A DNA stretch of 8,864 nt from Anaerolineales bacterium (lineage in GTDB: Bacteria; Chloroflexota; Anaerolineae; Anaerolineales; Villigracilaceae): positions 1-8,864 of the forward strand of contig JAFGKO010000006.1 of the NCBI GenBank assembly GCA_016928525.1. The letters run 5' to 3'. A program made the translations under genes and the position numbers. Each line of letters begins with the position of its first letter. The stretch's first letter is position 1. This document shows positions 1 through 5,852 of this stretch, in pieces. The notes under the pieces are model-generated. The model saw nothing but the letters and a program-made list of their open reading frames with translations. It ran no database searches and was not told where the DNA came from.

Positions 1-114
1 CGAAGCTGCCGCGTCGGGGGCCGGGCCGCAGCCGCTCAGCCCGAAGGCCGCCACCACGACCAATGTGCTCAATACCAGTGCTACCAGTGCGAAACCGTCT
101 TTCATCTTGCTCAT
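1..114 (-). CDS. Lipoprotein N-terminus (partial; rest lies beyond the window)
   Basis: Only the first 38 codons are inside the window. On the minus strand an ATG at 114 follows an AGGAG ribosome site at about 121-126. The peptide opens with a charged n-region (MSKMKDG), then a hydrophobic core rich in Leu, Val and Ala (residues 8-26), then the lipobox Leu-Ser-Gly-Cys at 26-29. This is a signal peptidase II site, so the mature protein should begin at lipidated Cys29 and sit on the outer face of the membrane. The following Gly, Pro and Ala-rich residues look like a flexible linker. Substrate-binding proteins of ABC transporters often start like this, but no binding domain is visible and the function is unknown. 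It is divergent from the reductase gene, with 219 bases between the two starts. Confidence 0.8.
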   Translation of the reverse strand, partial: MSKMKDGFALVALVLSTLVVVAAFGLSGCGPAPDAAAS

Positions 115-146
115 CTCGAATCTCCTTTCTTGCGTGTGATGGCACC

Positions 147-155
147 AGTGTACCA
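147..155 (-). promoter_or_regulatory. Possible extended -10 promoter for the lipoprotein gene
   Basis: On the minus strand the sequence reads TGG followed by TACACT, an extended -10 pattern about 30 bases upstream of the lipoprotein start codon. No good -35 hexamer lies 16-18 bases further upstream, so the call rests on the extended -10 alone. Confidence 0.35.
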
Positions 156-239
156 CGCAGGCGGCTCCCGCGCATCGGCTGAAGGAACCGTTTGGACGCC
201 GCCCAGGTAGCGGGTTTCGGCCCTGGTCAGGTGGGCGGG

Positions 240-268
240 TTGGACGAATGCCGCTGGTGTGCTATACT
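240..268 (+). promoter_or_regulatory. Sigma70-type promoter of the reductase gene
   Basis: TTGGAC (240-245) and TATACT (263-268) are separated by exactly 17 bases, and TGC at 260-262 adds an extended -10 element. Each hexamer has one or two departures from consensus. The predicted start of transcription is near 275, giving a leader of roughly 60 bases before the reductase ATG at 334. Confidence 0.7.
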
Positions 269-333
269 CGACTCGGGCTTGGCTCCCAAAGGATTGCTCG
301 AAAAGGCCTTGATCGTGTCACTGGAGGGGAGAG

Positions 334-1086
334 ATGACGAAGCGTTTCTCAGGAAAAGTCGCTCTGATCACAGGTGGAACGCGGGGCATCGGCCTGGCTA
401 CCGCGCGCTGTTTTCTCCAAGAAGGGGCCGCCGTTGCTCTGGTCGCTCGCAATCCCGAAAGGGGTCAATCCGTAGCGAAGGACTTGGGCTGTCTTTTCAT
501 CCCGGCCGACGTCCGAGTTGCCGCAGCATGCCGGGCGGCCGTCGCCGAGACGCTCGCGGCTTATGGTCGCCTGGACGTCCTGGTCAACGGGGCGGGCGTG
601 ATCTATCGAAACCGCACAGTGGAAGCGACCACCGAAGAGGAATGGGACATAACACTGGATACCAACTTGAAGGGCGCCTTTTTGATGTCGAAGTATGCGC
701 TGCCCGCGTTGCGCCAGTCAAAAGGTACCATTGTCAACGTCGCGTCTTACGTCGGGCTGGTGGGGTTTGCCGGGGCAAGCGCCTACGCCGCGTCGAAGGC
801 CGGATTGGTCAGCCTGACGCGCACGATGGCCCTCGACCACGCGGCGGAATCGATCCGCGTGAATTGTGTCTGCCCAGGGAGTGTCGAGACGGATATGATC
901 TACGAAGCATGGGATGCATACGGTGATACAGAAGCCGCGCGGCGCGCGTGGGAGGCAAAGCATCCGCTGGGGCGGATCGGAACGCCGGAGGAGATCGCGC
1001 GCAGCATCCTGTTCCTAGCCAGCGAAGAAGCGAGCTTCATCACGGGGGCAGCATTGGCTATCGATGGCGGCATCACCGCCGGGTAG
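334..1086 (+). CDS. Short-chain dehydrogenase/reductase, FabG-like (classical SDR)
   Basis: A complete 250-residue classical SDR, a normal length for the family. Visible motifs are the cofactor-binding TGGTRGIG (13-20), Asp59 at the adenine-contacting position, NGAG (85-88, the family NNAG motif), Asn111, and the catalytic Ser138, Tyr151 and Lys155 in YAASK. PG at 181-182 and the C-terminal ITGAALAIDGG (236-246) are also typical. Arg39 after the second beta strand favours NADP(H), though this is an inference. The enzyme should be a cytoplasmic tetramer reducing a carbonyl or oxidising an alcohol. FabG, sugar dehydrogenases and secondary-alcohol dehydrogenases share this pattern, so the substrate cannot be named. 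The start is supported by GGAGGGG at 323-329, four bases before the ATG, and by a good promoter at 240-268. No partner gene follows on the same strand, so it appears monocistronic. Confidence 0.92.
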   Translation: MTKRFSGKVALITGGTRGIGLATARCFLQEGAAVALVARNPERGQSVAKDLGCLFIPADVRVAAACRAAVAETLAAYGRLDVLVNGAGVIYRNRTVEATTEEEWDITLDTNLKGAFLMSKYALPALRQSKGTIVNVASYVGLVGFAGASAYAASKAGLVSLTRTMALDHAAESIRVNCVCPGSVETDMIYEAWDAYGDTEAARRAWEAKHPLGRIGTPEEIARSILFLASEEASFITGAALAIDGGITAG

Positions 1087-1111
1087 TTTGTTCATAGGCC
1101 TGTAGGCCGCA

Positions 1112-1193
1112 GGGTCAGGCCCCTTCCGCCTGTCCCCTCCGAGGCCTGGCCTTAGCCAGGGCCGAAAGGAGGGGCAGGCGAGTGGGCCGACCC
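1112..1193. repeat. 82-nt GC-rich hairpin just after the reductase gene
   Basis: Three stacked stem blocks pair with small bulges: GGGTCAGGCCC (1112-1122) with GGGCCGACCC (1184-1193); CGCCTGTCCCCTCC (1127-1140) with GGAGGGGCAGGCG (1168-1180); and GGCCTGGC (1143-1150) with GCCAGGGCC (1155-1163) around a CTTA loop. The first and third blocks each have one bulged base and the second has one bulged T. It lies 25 bases after the reductase stop and could stop transcription or protect the 3' end. There is no T-run after it, so it is not a classical intrinsic terminator. A dispersed REP-like repeat is equally possible. Confidence 0.7.
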
Positions 1194-1207
1194 ACAACGC
1201 AGGCCAT

Positions 1208-1246
1208 TAGGCCGAGCGCTCACCCGCCACAGCCCACTAGGCCGAG
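1208..1246 (+). repeat. Pair of short TAGGCCGAG direct repeats
   Basis: TAGGCCGAG occurs at 1208-1216 and again at 1238-1246, 30 bases apart, each preceded by CCA or CCAC and followed by a GCGC-rich stretch. The shorter core TAGGCC also occurs at 1095-1100 and 1103-1108, on the other side of the long hairpin. No function is evident. They may be part of the same GC-rich repeat unit. Confidence 0.5.
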
Positions 1247-1270
1247 GCGCGCGTTATCCATTTTATCATT

Positions 1271-1445
1271 GTAACTGATCAGGCTATCGCTTGCTGTCGC
1301 CCGACTGCCCGCCGGTTTGTCATTGCGAGGGCACGTCAGCGCCCGAAGCAATCTCCGCAATCGAACGTGGAGATGGCTTCGCTGCCCCTTCAACTTTCAA
1401 GGCAATCTCTTCGGGCGGTTCGCAATGACCAGGCTGAGCAGTTAC
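1271..1445. mobile_element. IS66-type miniature inverted-repeat element (MITE), 175 bp
   Basis: The ends are GTAACTGATCAGGCT (1271-1285) and AGGCTGAGCAGTTAC (1431-1445), inverted repeats matching at 13 of 15 positions. Both ends are directly abutted by the 8-bp sequence TTATCATT (1263-1270 and 1446-1453), a clean target-site duplication; a third tandem copy follows at 1454-1461. Termini beginning GTAA and 8-bp duplications are family traits of IS66 elements. There is no transposase inside, so any movement would depend on an IS66 enzyme elsewhere. The interior carries a second palindrome described separately. ORFs running through this element look spurious. Confidence 0.7.
1319..1429. repeat. 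Nested palindromic repeat of the CATTGCGA type
   Basis: GTCATTGCGA (1319-1328) and TCGCAATGAC (1420-1429) are perfect 10-bp inverted ends. An inner pair, CGAAGCAATCTCC (1344-1356) and GGAGATGGCTTCG (1369-1381), matches at 12 of 13 positions. Similar repeats with CATTGCGA ends and a GAAGCAATCTC core are dispersed in intergenic DNA of several bacterial phyla. Its right end meets the right terminal repeat of the 175-bp element with one base between them, so it is probably part of that element. Confidence 0.6.
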
Positions 1446-1661
1446 TTATCATTTTATCATTTCACCTGCGTGCCTGTCAGCGGTGAAACAGAGAAGGGGT
1501 CGACTGACACTCATACTACCGCTCCCTGTAGTCGCTATTTATCAGGCCGTCAACGACAAAACCGTGTATCGATCGACTATAAACGTGGGTACAAGCCCTT
1601 GTTTCTAGACAAGATCTCTTGTTCTACTTTAGTGAATTTCCAAATCTGCTTTTACCAAAAT

Positions 1662-1712
1662 TTGACGCAAATTCATTAAAATTGTATGTGTCTTTGTGTC
1701 CAATGACACATA
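1662..1712 (+). promoter_or_regulatory. Promoter-like site with overlapping TGTGTC/GACACA repeats
   Basis: TTGACG (1662-1667) is followed after 17 bases by TATGTG (1685-1690), a weak -10. The -10 lies inside the perfect inverted repeat TATGTGTC (1685-1692) and GACACATA (1705-1712), and a further TGTGTC at 1695-1700 forms a tighter inverted pair with GACACA (1705-1710). This arrangement resembles an operator over a promoter. No clear gene follows, so what it would drive is unknown. Confidence 0.35.
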
Positions 1713-1722
1713 AGAGTTGCAG

Positions 1723-1755
1723 CAAGAGGAGCTAATTCGCAGCGATATCCTCTTG
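1723..1755 (+). other. Small hairpin CAAGAGGA/TCCTCTTG
   Basis: CAAGAGGA (1723-1730) and TCCTCTTG (1748-1755) form a perfect 8-bp stem with a 17-base loop, directly after the promoter-like site. AAGAGGAG would otherwise look like a ribosome site, but no start codon opens a usable frame after it. It could be an RNA structure at the start of a short transcript, or chance. Confidence 0.35.
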
Positions 1756-2032
1756 GGTCATCTGACTTCAACTAGGTGTTGCCCCCTCTATACCCCCCTA
1801 TCTCTTTACAAGAGCGTTAGGTTTCCGTAATCACGGGGATTGACTCTTCTTCAACAACGCCACGTTCGACAAATCTTACTGCCCGCAGGAGTGTAGTGAG
1901 CAAATTGGGTGTTCAGCTTGCCGGGCAGCGCACATATCTACCGCCTCCAAATTGGTAGCTACACACAGTTTATTAACACCGGGTAGCAACCCTTAAGTTT
2001 TAAGGAGTGGACCTGGAACCGGCAGCGAAATT

Positions 2033-2224
2033 GTGGCACAAATCTTTGCAGGTGCACACCTACTCGTCTTGGATGGACCTTTTTTTAGCGATAGCTTCGG
2101 CTGCCGGGAAGTACGCGAAGAAGGTTGGGAGTGGGCAGACCAATGGTTGGCGCAAGAAAGGATCAAAGACCTATTTTCTGCCCCCTCCTTGCAGGGGTTT
2201 GGCTTCTATCGCATCGAAACCTAG
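2033..2224 (+). pseudogene. Short ORF, probably the C-terminal remnant of a lost gene
   Basis: From a GTG at 2033 there are 63 codons ending in TAG at 2222-2224. The C-terminal half (EWADQWLAQERIKDLF, then FGFYRIET) has the helical, charged composition of a real protein C-terminus. The N-terminal part has no ribosome site at a useful distance: AAGGAG at 2002-2007 is 25 bases away. The same frame is blocked upstream by a TAA at 1994-1996. The frame can be read from 1997 with no standard start before 2033, which fits the tail of a truncated gene. I do not recognise the family. The overlapping ORF at 2007-2324 runs through the palindromic element and looks spurious. Confidence 0.35.
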
Positions 2225-2297
2225 TGCTTTGTCCATCCTAAAAATTCGGGTTGTTTCAGAGGGATTAACCCGAATTTTAAGACTGGACGGTGCACTA
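2222..2297. mobile_element. 72-bp palindromic MITE flanked by TA dinucleotides
   Basis: The body is 2224-2295, with 29-base arms (2224-2252 and 2267-2295) that pair at 23 of 29 positions, including 12 perfect pairs AAAATTCGGGTT/AACCCGAATTTT next to a 14-base loop. The ends read GTGC and GCAC, and TA lies immediately outside on both sides (2222-2223 and 2296-2297). Insertion at TA with TA duplication is the rule for IS630/Tc1/mariner elements, so this is probably a non-autonomous member of that group. A transcription terminator for the short ORF ending at 2224 is an alternative, but there is no T-run after the stem. Confidence 0.55.
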
Positions 2298-3745
2298 GTG
2301 GCCTGTCAAGAATCACTTTCCTAGCGCGAGTGCCAAAATGCTTAAATGCTTTCACATAGTTGGACCATGAACGATCAAGCGAGACGCCTTACGGCGACAA
2401 GCTCGCGCTGCCACCGCCTTGGGCGGCGATGCACTGCGCCGAGGTTTGACATCGCGGTCGATCTCGTCATCCGCAGGCGTCAGTGTCACCGGCGTGCCAA
2501 GTGCTGGCGGAGTACCTCCCTCCAAGGCCGTAATGGTAGGGTACAGCCGCTTGAGCTTGATTCGCGCATCGTCGGTCGTGAATTGCCAATCCACAGTGGT
2601 GGCATGTGTATTGCGATCCTGATTCCAGGCAACCACTTCGCCCACCAAAACTTGCCGGTCTCCGATGCGTCGGTCCAGGCATTGACGGCAGAGCACACTC
2701 AGCTCGGTCTCGGCCATGTTCAACCAACTGCCGTGCTTGGGCGTGTAGTGAATCTCCAACTTGTTCAGGATGCGACGTGCCTCAGCAGGCTCGAAGGCTT
2801 CGTACAGCGCGCCGCCGACGTGGGTATTCAAGTTATCCATCACCAAGACGATCTTCTCGGCATCGGGGAACAACACGTCCACGATGTCCCGCACCAGATA
2901 GGCCCAGTCCTTGCGGGTACGCCGCTTAGTGACGCGGGCCCACCGCTGGCCCAGCAAAGGGGCAAAGACCATAAAGATGTTGACAACACCCTCGCGTTTG
3001 TACTCGCAATCGTGGCGTTCTATCTGACCAGGCTTCAATGGCAACGGAATTCGCGTCTCCGAGACCAGTTGATAAGGCATTTCGTCCATACATACCAGCG
3101 GTCGCTTGGGGTCCAATGGCCTGCGGTAGACTTCCAGGATGTCTTCCATATGGCAAACGAACTCACCACTTTGCCCCGGCGGTATGCACCATTCCTCCTT
3201 GAGCCAGGGCTTGAGCTCGTTCGCCTTCAATACTTGGCGCACCGTTTCGTAAGAAATCGGCTCTTCAATGATCTCCAACTCCACGGCTTTGTCCGCCAGA
3301 AAGCGCAGCGACCAACGGGCATACCCCGCTGGAGCAGACCCACACAGTGCCGCAATCAACCGAACCTCACACTCACCGTCGATTTTGGGTCGGCGATGAT
3401 TTCGCGTCGAGTGGCCATGCAACGCCGATTCAAAGCCTTCCAACACAAATCGCTCTCGAAGGTTCGCCACCGTACTCACATTGACGTCCAGCGCTTCACT
3501 GATCTGCCCATCCGTCCAGGCCGGAGCGTCGGAGCTGCTATCCGCTTTCAGCATTATTCGCACGCGGGTCAATTCGCGCGCCGCCGCTTTCCCTTTCGCC
3601 AACATCGTTTCCAATTGCGCACGCTCTTCTTCAGTCAAAGCAATCACATACTTCTTCATAGTCCTGGCTCCCCTTTGAAACGCACTTTTGAAGCCAAATA
3701 CCACCCAACAATCCATCCCATGACACTTCAAGTTGCAGCACAATA
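2296..3745 (-). mobile_element. IS630-family insertion sequence (ends tentative)
   Basis: The transposase gene at 2352-3659 shows that an IS is present; its limits are less certain. The best candidate ends are TA plus GTGGCCTGTCA at 2296-2308, and the complement of 3733-3745, which reads TATTGTGCTGCAA. Over 13 bases they match at only 8 positions, including the outer TA, which is poor for a terminal repeat. The left candidate shares its TA with the palindromic element at 2222-2297. The implied length of about 1.45 kb suits the family. Confidence 0.45.
2352..3659 (-). CDS. IS630-family transposase (DDE_3 superfamily)
   Basis: A 435-residue protein from ATG 3659, chosen because GGGGAG (3668-3673) lies 8 bases upstream. 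The frame is open back to 3743, but that extension has no ribosome site. Residues 31-80 form a helix-turn-helix (around WTDGQISEALDVNVSTV); 95-155 resemble the second, winged-helix DNA-binding region; 185-345 hold the RNase H-like DDE_3 nuclease. Catalytic acidic residues are Asp192 (CMDEMP), Asp275 (VMDNLNTH) and Glu317 (WLNMAETELS). No frameshift or internal stop is seen, so the enzyme may be active. The core seems to end near KRLYPTI (370-376), after which about 60 residues of Pro, Ala and Arg-rich tail run to the stop. It catalyses cut-and-paste transposition into TA sites. The long ORF on the opposite strand over the same bases is a shadow. Confidence 0.92.
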   Translation of the reverse strand: MKKYVIALTEEERAQLETMLAKGKAAARELTRVRIMLKADSSSDAPAWTDGQISEALDVNVSTVANLRERFVLEGFESALHGHSTRNHRRPKIDGECEVRLIAALCGSAPAGYARWSLRFLADKAVELEIIEEPISYETVRQVLKANELKPWLKEEWCIPPGQSGEFVCHMEDILEVYRRPLDPKRPLVCMDEMPYQLVSETRIPLPLKPGQIERHDCEYKREGVVNIFMVFAPLLGQRWARVTKRRTRKDWAYLVRDIVDVLFPDAEKIVLVMDNLNTHVGGALYEAFEPAEARRILNKLEIHYTPKHGSWLNMAETELSVLCRQCLDRRIGDRQVLVGEVVAWNQDRNTHATTVDWQFTTDDARIKLKRLYPTITALEGGTPPALGTPVTLTPADDEIDRDVKPRRSASPPKAVAARACRRKASRLIVHGPTM

Positions 3746-3879
3746 GACTTCAATTCGATCAAAGTCTCGTTGTAGTAATAGGTAGAGGAGTTCAATCCGA
3801 TGAACGTGGCAGTTACCATTTTCGCCGACTATTTATCTCGATTCAAGTCATATCAAGGCAATAAAGAAGGAGCGTAGCG

Positions 3880-4506
3880 ATGTTCTGCAAATACTGTGGC
3901 AAGGAAATCCCCGATGATTCTATGTTCTGCAAGCATTGTGGAAAACAACTTGGAATGCCCGAGATAGAAGCTTCTCAATCTCAGGGATGGGAATATCTGA
4001 CAATAGTACTTCATTTTCGAAGAGGCGAAGCAGGATGGGTGACCCAAGAAGGACATCCGGCTCCTGTAGCCCAGCAATGGTTTTGGAATGACTATGCGCC
4101 CCTAATCAACGAAATAGAGGCAGATATGTCCGACAATGAGTGGCAAGCTTTCGGAGAACATGGGCCATCTTGTGTTGAGCTCGATTCCTATAAATCGACC
4201 GAGGGCAAAAGCGCTCTAGGAATGGCTATAGGAGCGGTTGCATCATATGGAACAAGTCTCCTATTCGCAAGGAGTTGGAAATTTACTATGAAGTCCATCA
4301 CTCTCAGGTGGCGGCGACCAACAGTAGAAGAAGGCACAAGCGAAGAGGAGCTCCATATGTGGATTGATCCTCAAACCGGAGAATGGGAACCTATGAAGTT
4401 CGACAATACTACCAAGCAGTGGGTTCCACTAGAGAAGGCCGAGCTGGAAGAAGACCTCGAACAACAATTAGGCTTGGAAGATAAATCTACAAGCGAAACG
4501 TCTTGA
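3880..4506 (+). CDS. Zinc-ribbon protein of unknown function, first gene of the cassette
   Basis: 208 residues; AAGGAG at 3867-3872 sits 7 bases before the ATG. The first 21 residues are a complete zinc ribbon, with Cys3-x2-Cys6 and Cys17-x2-Cys20, each pair followed by Gly (CKYCGK, CKHCGK). The middle has no recognised domain. Residues 111-130 (SALGMAIGAVASYGTSLLFA) are small and hydrophobic and might touch or cross a membrane. Residues 159-184 contain two spaced Trp-x-Pro patterns (GEWEP, KQWVP), and the C-terminus (185-208) is acidic and probably helical. There is no signal peptide, so the ribbon should face the cytoplasm, as expected for zinc binding by Cys. It precedes two exported proteins by 65 bases and may regulate or aid them, but this is a guess from position. 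The codons look less GC-rich than in the reductase gene, suggesting separate origin. Confidence 0.8.
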   Translation: MFCKYCGKEIPDDSMFCKHCGKQLGMPEIEASQSQGWEYLTIVLHFRRGEAGWVTQEGHPAPVAQQWFWNDYAPLINEIEADMSDNEWQAFGEHGPSCVELDSYKSTEGKSALGMAIGAVASYGTSLLFARSWKFTMKSITLRWRRPTVEEGTSEEELHMWIDPQTGEWEPMKFDNTTKQWVPLEKAELEEDLEQQLGLEDKSTSETS

Positions 4507-4571
4507 GCCGAGCTTATAGCTGACAATCTCTTCAATGGTTGTCTACAAATTTTTGACGCGGGGAGGTTATA

Positions 4572-5822
4572 ATGCTGAGCAAGAGAGCTTCAATCATTCT
4601 TACAGTCGCATTGGTTGTTTTGATTAGTGGCTTTCAGTGGAGCCACCCTCAAATAGCACAAGCTGATGTAATCTACATAAGCGGACATATCACAAGCGAT
4701 CAAACCTGGGTTGCAGGCGATGTCTACGTCATCGAAGGCCATACTACTGTGGACTCAGGCGTAACCTTGACGATCGAAGCTGGGACCATCGTTAAATTCG
4801 CCATAGGCAAGCTAATGGGGGTGAATGGTGTCTTGCGGGTCGAGGGTACAACTACCGATCCGGTGTACATAACCTCGCTACGAGATGACACAGTCGGTGG
4901 GGACACCAATAACGATGGAATTGCTACGGTTCCAGATCGTGGCGATTGGGGGCACATCGCTTTCTTCGACAGCAGCGTAGAAAGTGAAAGTTTGATCGAA
5001 CACACCGTCATCCGCTATGGCGGGTATTTCTACACCGGCACCAGTAGGGACTACTACAATTGCTACCAATGTACGTATCTGGGAACCGTACGGTTCACCT
5101 CAGCCTCGCCTACGATTCGCAACAACGTGATTGAATACAGTGAGGGGTACGCCCTATCCGCCAGCGTCGATTCGTTCCCGACGGTAAGTGGCAACAGCCT
5201 ATCCTACAACGACGGAAACGGATTGGAGATCCGGGGAGGCACGCTCTCAGCGGGGACGCCTACCACAATGCACTGGAACAATACCGACGTGGTCTACGTA
5301 GTCACCGGTCATACTACGATTGCCACTGGCGTAACCCTGATCCTCGATCCAGGTGTAATGGTCAAGTTCGCCAACAACAAGCTCATGGGCGTGAACGGCG
5401 CCTTGCGACTGGAGGGCACAAGCACCGATCCTGTGTACATAACCTCATTGAGGGATGATACCGTGGGTGGAGATACCAACAATGACCTGAACGGTTCAGT
5501 TCCAGATCGTGGCGATTGGGGACACATCGCGTTTTTCGACAACAGCGTAGACAGTGAGAATTTGATCAACTACGCCGTCATCAGCTATGGTGGGCATTTC
5601 TACACCGGTACCAGTAGGGACTACTACGACTGCTACCAGTGCACATACACTATGATGGTCTGGGCCGATAGCGCTGGCCTGACGATGCAAAACTCGGTTC
5701 TCGAACACAGCAGTGGAGATGGATTGCGCATCTCCTATCCTGATGACTCCCCTAATATATCGGTACAGTATTGCACATTTCGCTTGAACAGCGGATCCGG
5801 TGTCCGTGTTACAGGACCCTAG
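4572..5822 (+). CDS. Secreted right-handed beta-helix repeat protein
   Basis: 416 residues; GGGAGG (4561-4566) lies 5 bases before the ATG. Residues 1-31 are a Sec signal peptide: Lys4-Arg5, a hydrophobic core 8-20, and Ala-Gln-Ala at 29-31 before Asp32. The mature protein is made of two long repeats (residues 46-169 and 236-359, about 73% identical), each followed by short beta-helix coils such as PTIRNNVIEYSEGYAL (180-195) and LTMQNSVLEHSSGDGL (370-385). This is the pectin-lyase-like right-handed helix pattern seen in surface proteins. Each repeat has GGDTNND (109-115, 299-305), resembling a calcium loop, and the paired cysteines CYQC (164-167, 354-357). No catalytic motif, membrane anchor or sorting signal is visible. 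The protein ends abruptly after the coil SVQYCTFRLNSGSGVRV without the NWWG motif that often closes such helices; the next gene carries that motif. Binding of carbohydrate or cell surface is plausible but unproven. Confidence 0.85.
   Translation: MLSKRASIILTVALVVLISGFQWSHPQIAQADVIYISGHITSDQTWVAGDVYVIEGHTTVDSGVTLTIEAGTIVKFAIGKLMGVNGVLRVEGTTTDPVYITSLRDDTVGGDTNNDGIATVPDRGDWGHIAFFDSSVESESLIEHTVIRYGGYFYTGTSRDYYNCYQCTYLGTVRFTSASPTIRNNVIEYSEGYALSASVDSFPTVSGNSLSYNDGNGLEIRGGTLSAGTPTTMHWNNTDVVYVVTGHTTIATGVTLILDPGVMVKFANNKLMGVNGALRLEGTSTDPVYITSLRDDTVGGDTNNDLNGSVPDRGDWGHIAFFDNSVDSENLINYAVISYGGHFYTGTSRDYYDCYQCTYTMMVWADSAGLTMQNSVLEHSSGDGLRISYPDDSPNISVQYCTFRLNSGSGVRVTGP
4707..5078 (+). repeat. Long internal repeat, copy 1, of the beta-helix gene
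   Basis: Encodes residues 46-169. With copy 2 (offset 570 bases, 190 residues) it shares 90 of 124 residues. The region from DPVYITSLRDD to GGDTNND is identical and PDRGDWGHIAFFD is also identical, whereas the first 30 residues differ most. Confidence 0.8.
5277..5648 (+). repeat. Long internal repeat, copy 2, of the beta-helix gene
   Basis: Encodes residues 236-359. Differences from copy 1 are scattered single codons without any shift in frame. In the presumed calcium loop the first copy reads DTNNDG and this one DTNNDL, so the loop may be weakened here. Confidence 0.8.
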
Positions 5823-5852
5823 AGGCGATCAACTCGAAATAGGAGATGCCTT

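Larger units (their letters stand above)
1463..2032. other. 570-base stretch without a credible gene
   Basis: Stops interrupt all frames and none of the short ORFs has a ribosome site or protein-like composition. The base composition is more AT-rich than the reductase locus. The stretch does hold structure: a promoter-like site with inverted repeats (1662-1712), a hairpin (1723-1755), a 7-bp inverted repeat CTGCCCG/CGGGCAG (1879-1885 and 1922-1928), and a 15-bp palindrome CCTTAAGTTTTAAGG (1991-2005). It may be a decayed gene region or host small RNA or leader sequences. No known RNA family could be recognised. Confidence 0.5.

Noticed and set aside
192..926. Plus-strand ORF of 244 codons over the reductase gene
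   Set aside because: It overlaps the reductase in another frame, starts before the promoter used by that gene, and its product is an Arg and Gly-rich composition typical of shadows in GC-rich genes.
1317..1679. 120-codon ORF starting MSLRGHVSARS
   Set aside because: It starts inside the palindromic repeat of the miniature element and runs through non-coding DNA. The sequence looks like translated repeat DNA and there is no ribosome site.
1879..1928. Possible riboswitch or T-box-like leader around CTGCCCG/CGGGCAG
   Set aside because: Only a 7-bp stem is present. There is no T-box consensus, no specifier region and no downstream gene.
1991..2005. Palindrome CCTTAAGTTTTAAGG overlapping AAGGAG as a ribosome-site-masking hairpin
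   Set aside because: No credible start codon lies at the right distance after it. A short AT-rich palindrome of this size can occur by chance.
2007..2324. 105-codon ORF from a GTG start
   Set aside because: It runs through the 72-bp palindromic element, has no protein-like patterns, and competes with the more plausible frame at 2033-2224.
2346..3746. Long plus-strand ORF of 466 codons
   Set aside because: It lies wholly opposite the IS630 transposase, whose motifs and ribosome site are clear, and its own product (rich in Arg, His and Gln) has no recognisable domain or ribosome site.
3746..3766. GACTT...AAGTC palindrome upstream of the zinc-ribbon gene as an operator
   Set aside because: Only the outer five bases pair; the centre does not. 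No clean promoter hexamers could be placed between 3746 and 3879 either.
4859..5569. CRISPR-like or tandem array suggested by repeated DNA in the beta-helix gene
   Set aside because: There are only two copies, about 370 bases each, in frame and coding, so they are duplicated protein modules.
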